Assembly: GCA_903925985.1 (NCBI GenBank)
Contig: CAIYHK010000051.1
Coordinates: 1-7,360, forward strand
Direction of reading: 5' to 3'
Length of the DNA stretch: 7,360 nt
Source: an uncultured Actinomycetes bacterium
GTDB taxonomy: Bacteria > Actinomycetota > Acidimicrobiia > Acidimicrobiales > Ilumatobacteraceae
The notes beneath the pieces are model-generated. The model saw only the letters and a list, made by a program, of their open reading frames with translations. It searched no databases and was not told where the DNA came from. Shown in pieces: positions 6,092 to 7,360 of this stretch. Both the position numbers and the translations under genes were made by a program. Numbering within the stretch: position 1 is the stretch's first letter; each line of letters starts with the position of its first letter.

Positions 6092-7294
6092 TTAGCGGGC
6101 TGCGCGGTGCGCCACCACGCTATCCAAAATGGCGTGGGCCACAGAGGCTTTGGGGGCAAGTTCAACAGCCTTGCGCTCGCCATTTCGGCCCAAGATCAGA
6201 ACCGAATTCGTGTCATAGGCAAAACCCACGTTGGGAGCCGAGACATCGTTGGCCACGATCAAGTCAAGGTTCTTGCGCACGAGTTTGTCGGATGCGTTGA
6301 CTTCAAGATTCTCTGTCTCAGCCGCAAAGCCAACGAGCGTCATGCCAGTTGGCTTATTCTGCCCCAGTTCTGCCAGTAGGTCAGGGGTCGGTTCCAACTC
6401 AACTTTGGGAATTCCCGCGGATTTCTTCAGCTTGCTCTCAGCACTTTGAACGGGTCGAAAGTCTGCAACTGCAGCCGCCATGATCACGACATCGGCTGCG
6501 CTAGCGCGTGCATTGAGTGCATCTTGCATTTGGGCGGTGGTCTCCACACGCACCAACTCCACCCCGACAGGCGCTGGCAGATCAACCGTCGTGATCAAAG
6601 AAACCGACGCACCGCGCTGAATTGCCGCCGCTGCAACTGCATGGCCCTGCTTACCTGACGAACGATTTGAGATGACCCGGACTGAGTCAATTGGTTCCCG
6701 AGTTCCACCTGCGGTAACTACTACTTTCACTCCCGCAAGATCTGCCGGCGTAAGAGTCTCCATCACGCTTGCAACAATTGTTGTAGGTGCAGCGAGTCGG
6801 CCCTGACCCAGATCGCCACCTGCGAGACGCCCAGCTTCTGGCTCAACCACAATCACCCCACGCCGACGTAAGGTTGCGATGTTTTCCTGGACCGCTGGGT
6901 GTTCCCACATCTCGGTATGCATGGCAGGACAGATGACTACTGGCGCACGGGTCGCCAGCAGTGTTGCGGTCAAAAGATCATTCGAGATTCCAGCCGCATA
7001 AGTGCCAATCAACCTCGCAGTCGCTGGAGCAACAACTATCAAATCCGCTTGTTGACCAAGCTTTGTGTGGGGAATTGGATTTTCGGCGTTCCACAATTTC
7101 GTCTGCACAGGCTCAGATGCCAAAGCCGACAGCGTGGTTTCACCGATGAATTTCTTTGCACCTTCGGTCATCACCGGCGACACATGTGCACCTAAATCAC
7201 AAAGCTGGCGACAAACTTCGACTGCTTTGTACGCAGCGATACCACCAGTAACACCGAGGACAATCCTCTTGCCTTTCAGATCAGCAAGTGCCAT
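6092..7294 (-). CDS. coaBC: Bifunctional phosphopantothenoylcysteine decarboxylase / phosphopantothenate-cysteine ligase
   Basis: Carries two successive steps of coenzyme A synthesis. The C-terminal CoaB half joins 4'-phosphopantothenate to cysteine using CTP, and the N-terminal CoaC flavoprotein half decarboxylates the product to 4'-phosphopantetheine. The 400 residues are normal length. CoaC shows GVTGGIAAYKA (14-24), the active-site His76 in IPHTK, and the PAMHTEMWEHPAVQENI segment (123-139). In the substrate flap the usual LACG cysteine is Gly159 (LAGGDLGQGRL). CoaB shows TAGGTREPIDSVRVISNRSSGKQG (194-217) with Asn210, MAAAVADFRP (272-281) and the ESKLKK lysines (286-291). ATG 7294 gives MALADLKGKRIVLGVTGG, with GGA six bases upstream as a modest Shine-Dalgarno. 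It sits 27 bases after the upstream acidic tail (probably rpoZ), the standard actinobacterial order. Confidence 0.96.
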   Translation of the reverse strand: MALADLKGKRIVLGVTGGIAAYKAVEVCRQLCDLGAHVSPVMTEGAKKFIGETTLSALASEPVQTKLWNAENPIPHTKLGQQADLIVVAPATARLIGTYAAGISNDLLTATLLATRAPVVICPAMHTEMWEHPAVQENIATLRRRGVIVVEPEAGRLAGGDLGQGRLAAPTTIVASVMETLTPADLAGVKVVVTAGGTREPIDSVRVISNRSSGKQGHAVAAAAIQRGASVSLITTVDLPAPVGVELVRVETTAQMQDALNARASAADVVIMAAAVADFRPVQSAESKLKKSAGIPKVELEPTPDLLAELGQNKPTGMTLVGFAAETENLEVNASDKLVRKNLDLIVANDVSAPNVGFAYDTNSVLILGRNGERKAVELAPKASVAHAILDSVVAHRAAR

Positions 7295-7300
7295 AGCTTT

Positions 7301-7315
7301 TCCGAGAAAATCGGA
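7301..7315. repeat. Inverted repeat in the gap before coaBC
   Basis: TCCGA and TCGGA are perfect reverse complements around a five-base GAAAA loop, filling about half of the 27-base gap upstream of coaBC. On the minus strand the distal arm includes the GGA that serves as the coaBC ribosome-binding site. An alternative pairing, TTTTC with GAAAA (7298-7310), competes with it. The stem is short and lacks a T-tract after it, so it is not a terminator. A role in translation is only a guess. Confidence 0.3.
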
Positions 7316-7321
7316 CGCGAG

Positions 7322-7360
7322 TTACTCCGCGACGGCTTCGTCAGCAACCTCTTCAGATGC
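7322..7360 (-). CDS. rpoZ: C-terminal tail of an upstream gene, probably RNA polymerase omega subunit
   Basis: Only the last 12 residues (ASEEVADEAVAE) and the TAA stop at 7324-7322 are inside the window, in a frame open to the right edge. The tail itself is too short to identify. The assignment to omega rests on context, because rpoZ immediately precedes coaBC in most actinobacteria, and on the acidic, alanine- and glutamate-rich character that actinobacterial omega C-termini often show. The 27-base spacing suggests co-transcription with coaBC. Confidence 0.5.
   Translation of the reverse strand, partial: ASEEVADEAVAE

Noticed and set aside
1..7360. Mobile element, phage, defence system, CRISPR or toxin-antitoxin content
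   Set aside because: Every interval over 30 bases is occupied by an identified gene or the probable rpoZ tail. No transposase, integrase, spaced repeats or small unexplained genes were found.

Overview
The window is a dense housekeeping stretch from a bacterium, most likely an actinomycetote. Spot counts of a few lines give roughly 53-58% G+C. Three things point to that phylum. The gene order (in transcription order a probable rpoZ tail, coaBC, metK, priA, def, fmt) is the classic actinobacterial rpoZ-coaBC-metK-priA-fmt block. The PriA is the phylum's shortened form without a Walker A motif. The HisG, Fmt (NVHFS..LPRWRGAAPVERA) and CoaBC (PAMHTEMWEHP) signatures resemble those I recall from Acidimicrobiia. 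The class-level guess is tentative.

Layout on the minus strand, right to left: an acidic protein tail (probably omega, rpoZ, 7360-7322, cut by the edge), coaBC (7294-6092), metK (6061-4868), priA (4854-3130), def (2517-1996), fmt (1982-1047), a mogA/moaB-type molybdopterin gene (1054-575) and the first 183 codons of hisG (549-1, cut by the left edge). Spacings between these minus-strand genes run from an 8-base overlap (fmt/moaB) to 30 bases, so they look like one transcription unit. The exception is the priA-def interval. There, one plus-strand gene (2534-3148, an RsmC-like class I SAM methyltransferase) exactly fills the gap. It overlaps priA tail-to-tail by 19 bases, and its start codon lies 16 bases from that of def. 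No stretch over 30 bases lacks a gene.

The genes share a loose theme. CoaBC makes 4'-phosphopantetheine, and MetK makes S-adenosylmethionine, which the methyltransferase would use. Fmt adds the formyl group to initiator Met-tRNA and Def removes it from new proteins. PriA belongs to replication restart, MogA/MoaB to molybdenum cofactor synthesis, and HisG to the first step of histidine synthesis.

I see no mobile element, CRISPR array, RNA gene, phage gene or recognisable new system. The most noteworthy point is the architecture: an antisense methyltransferase gene embedded in the operon, with def lacking a Shine-Dalgarno and possibly expressed from a leaderless promoter inside the methyltransferase start region.
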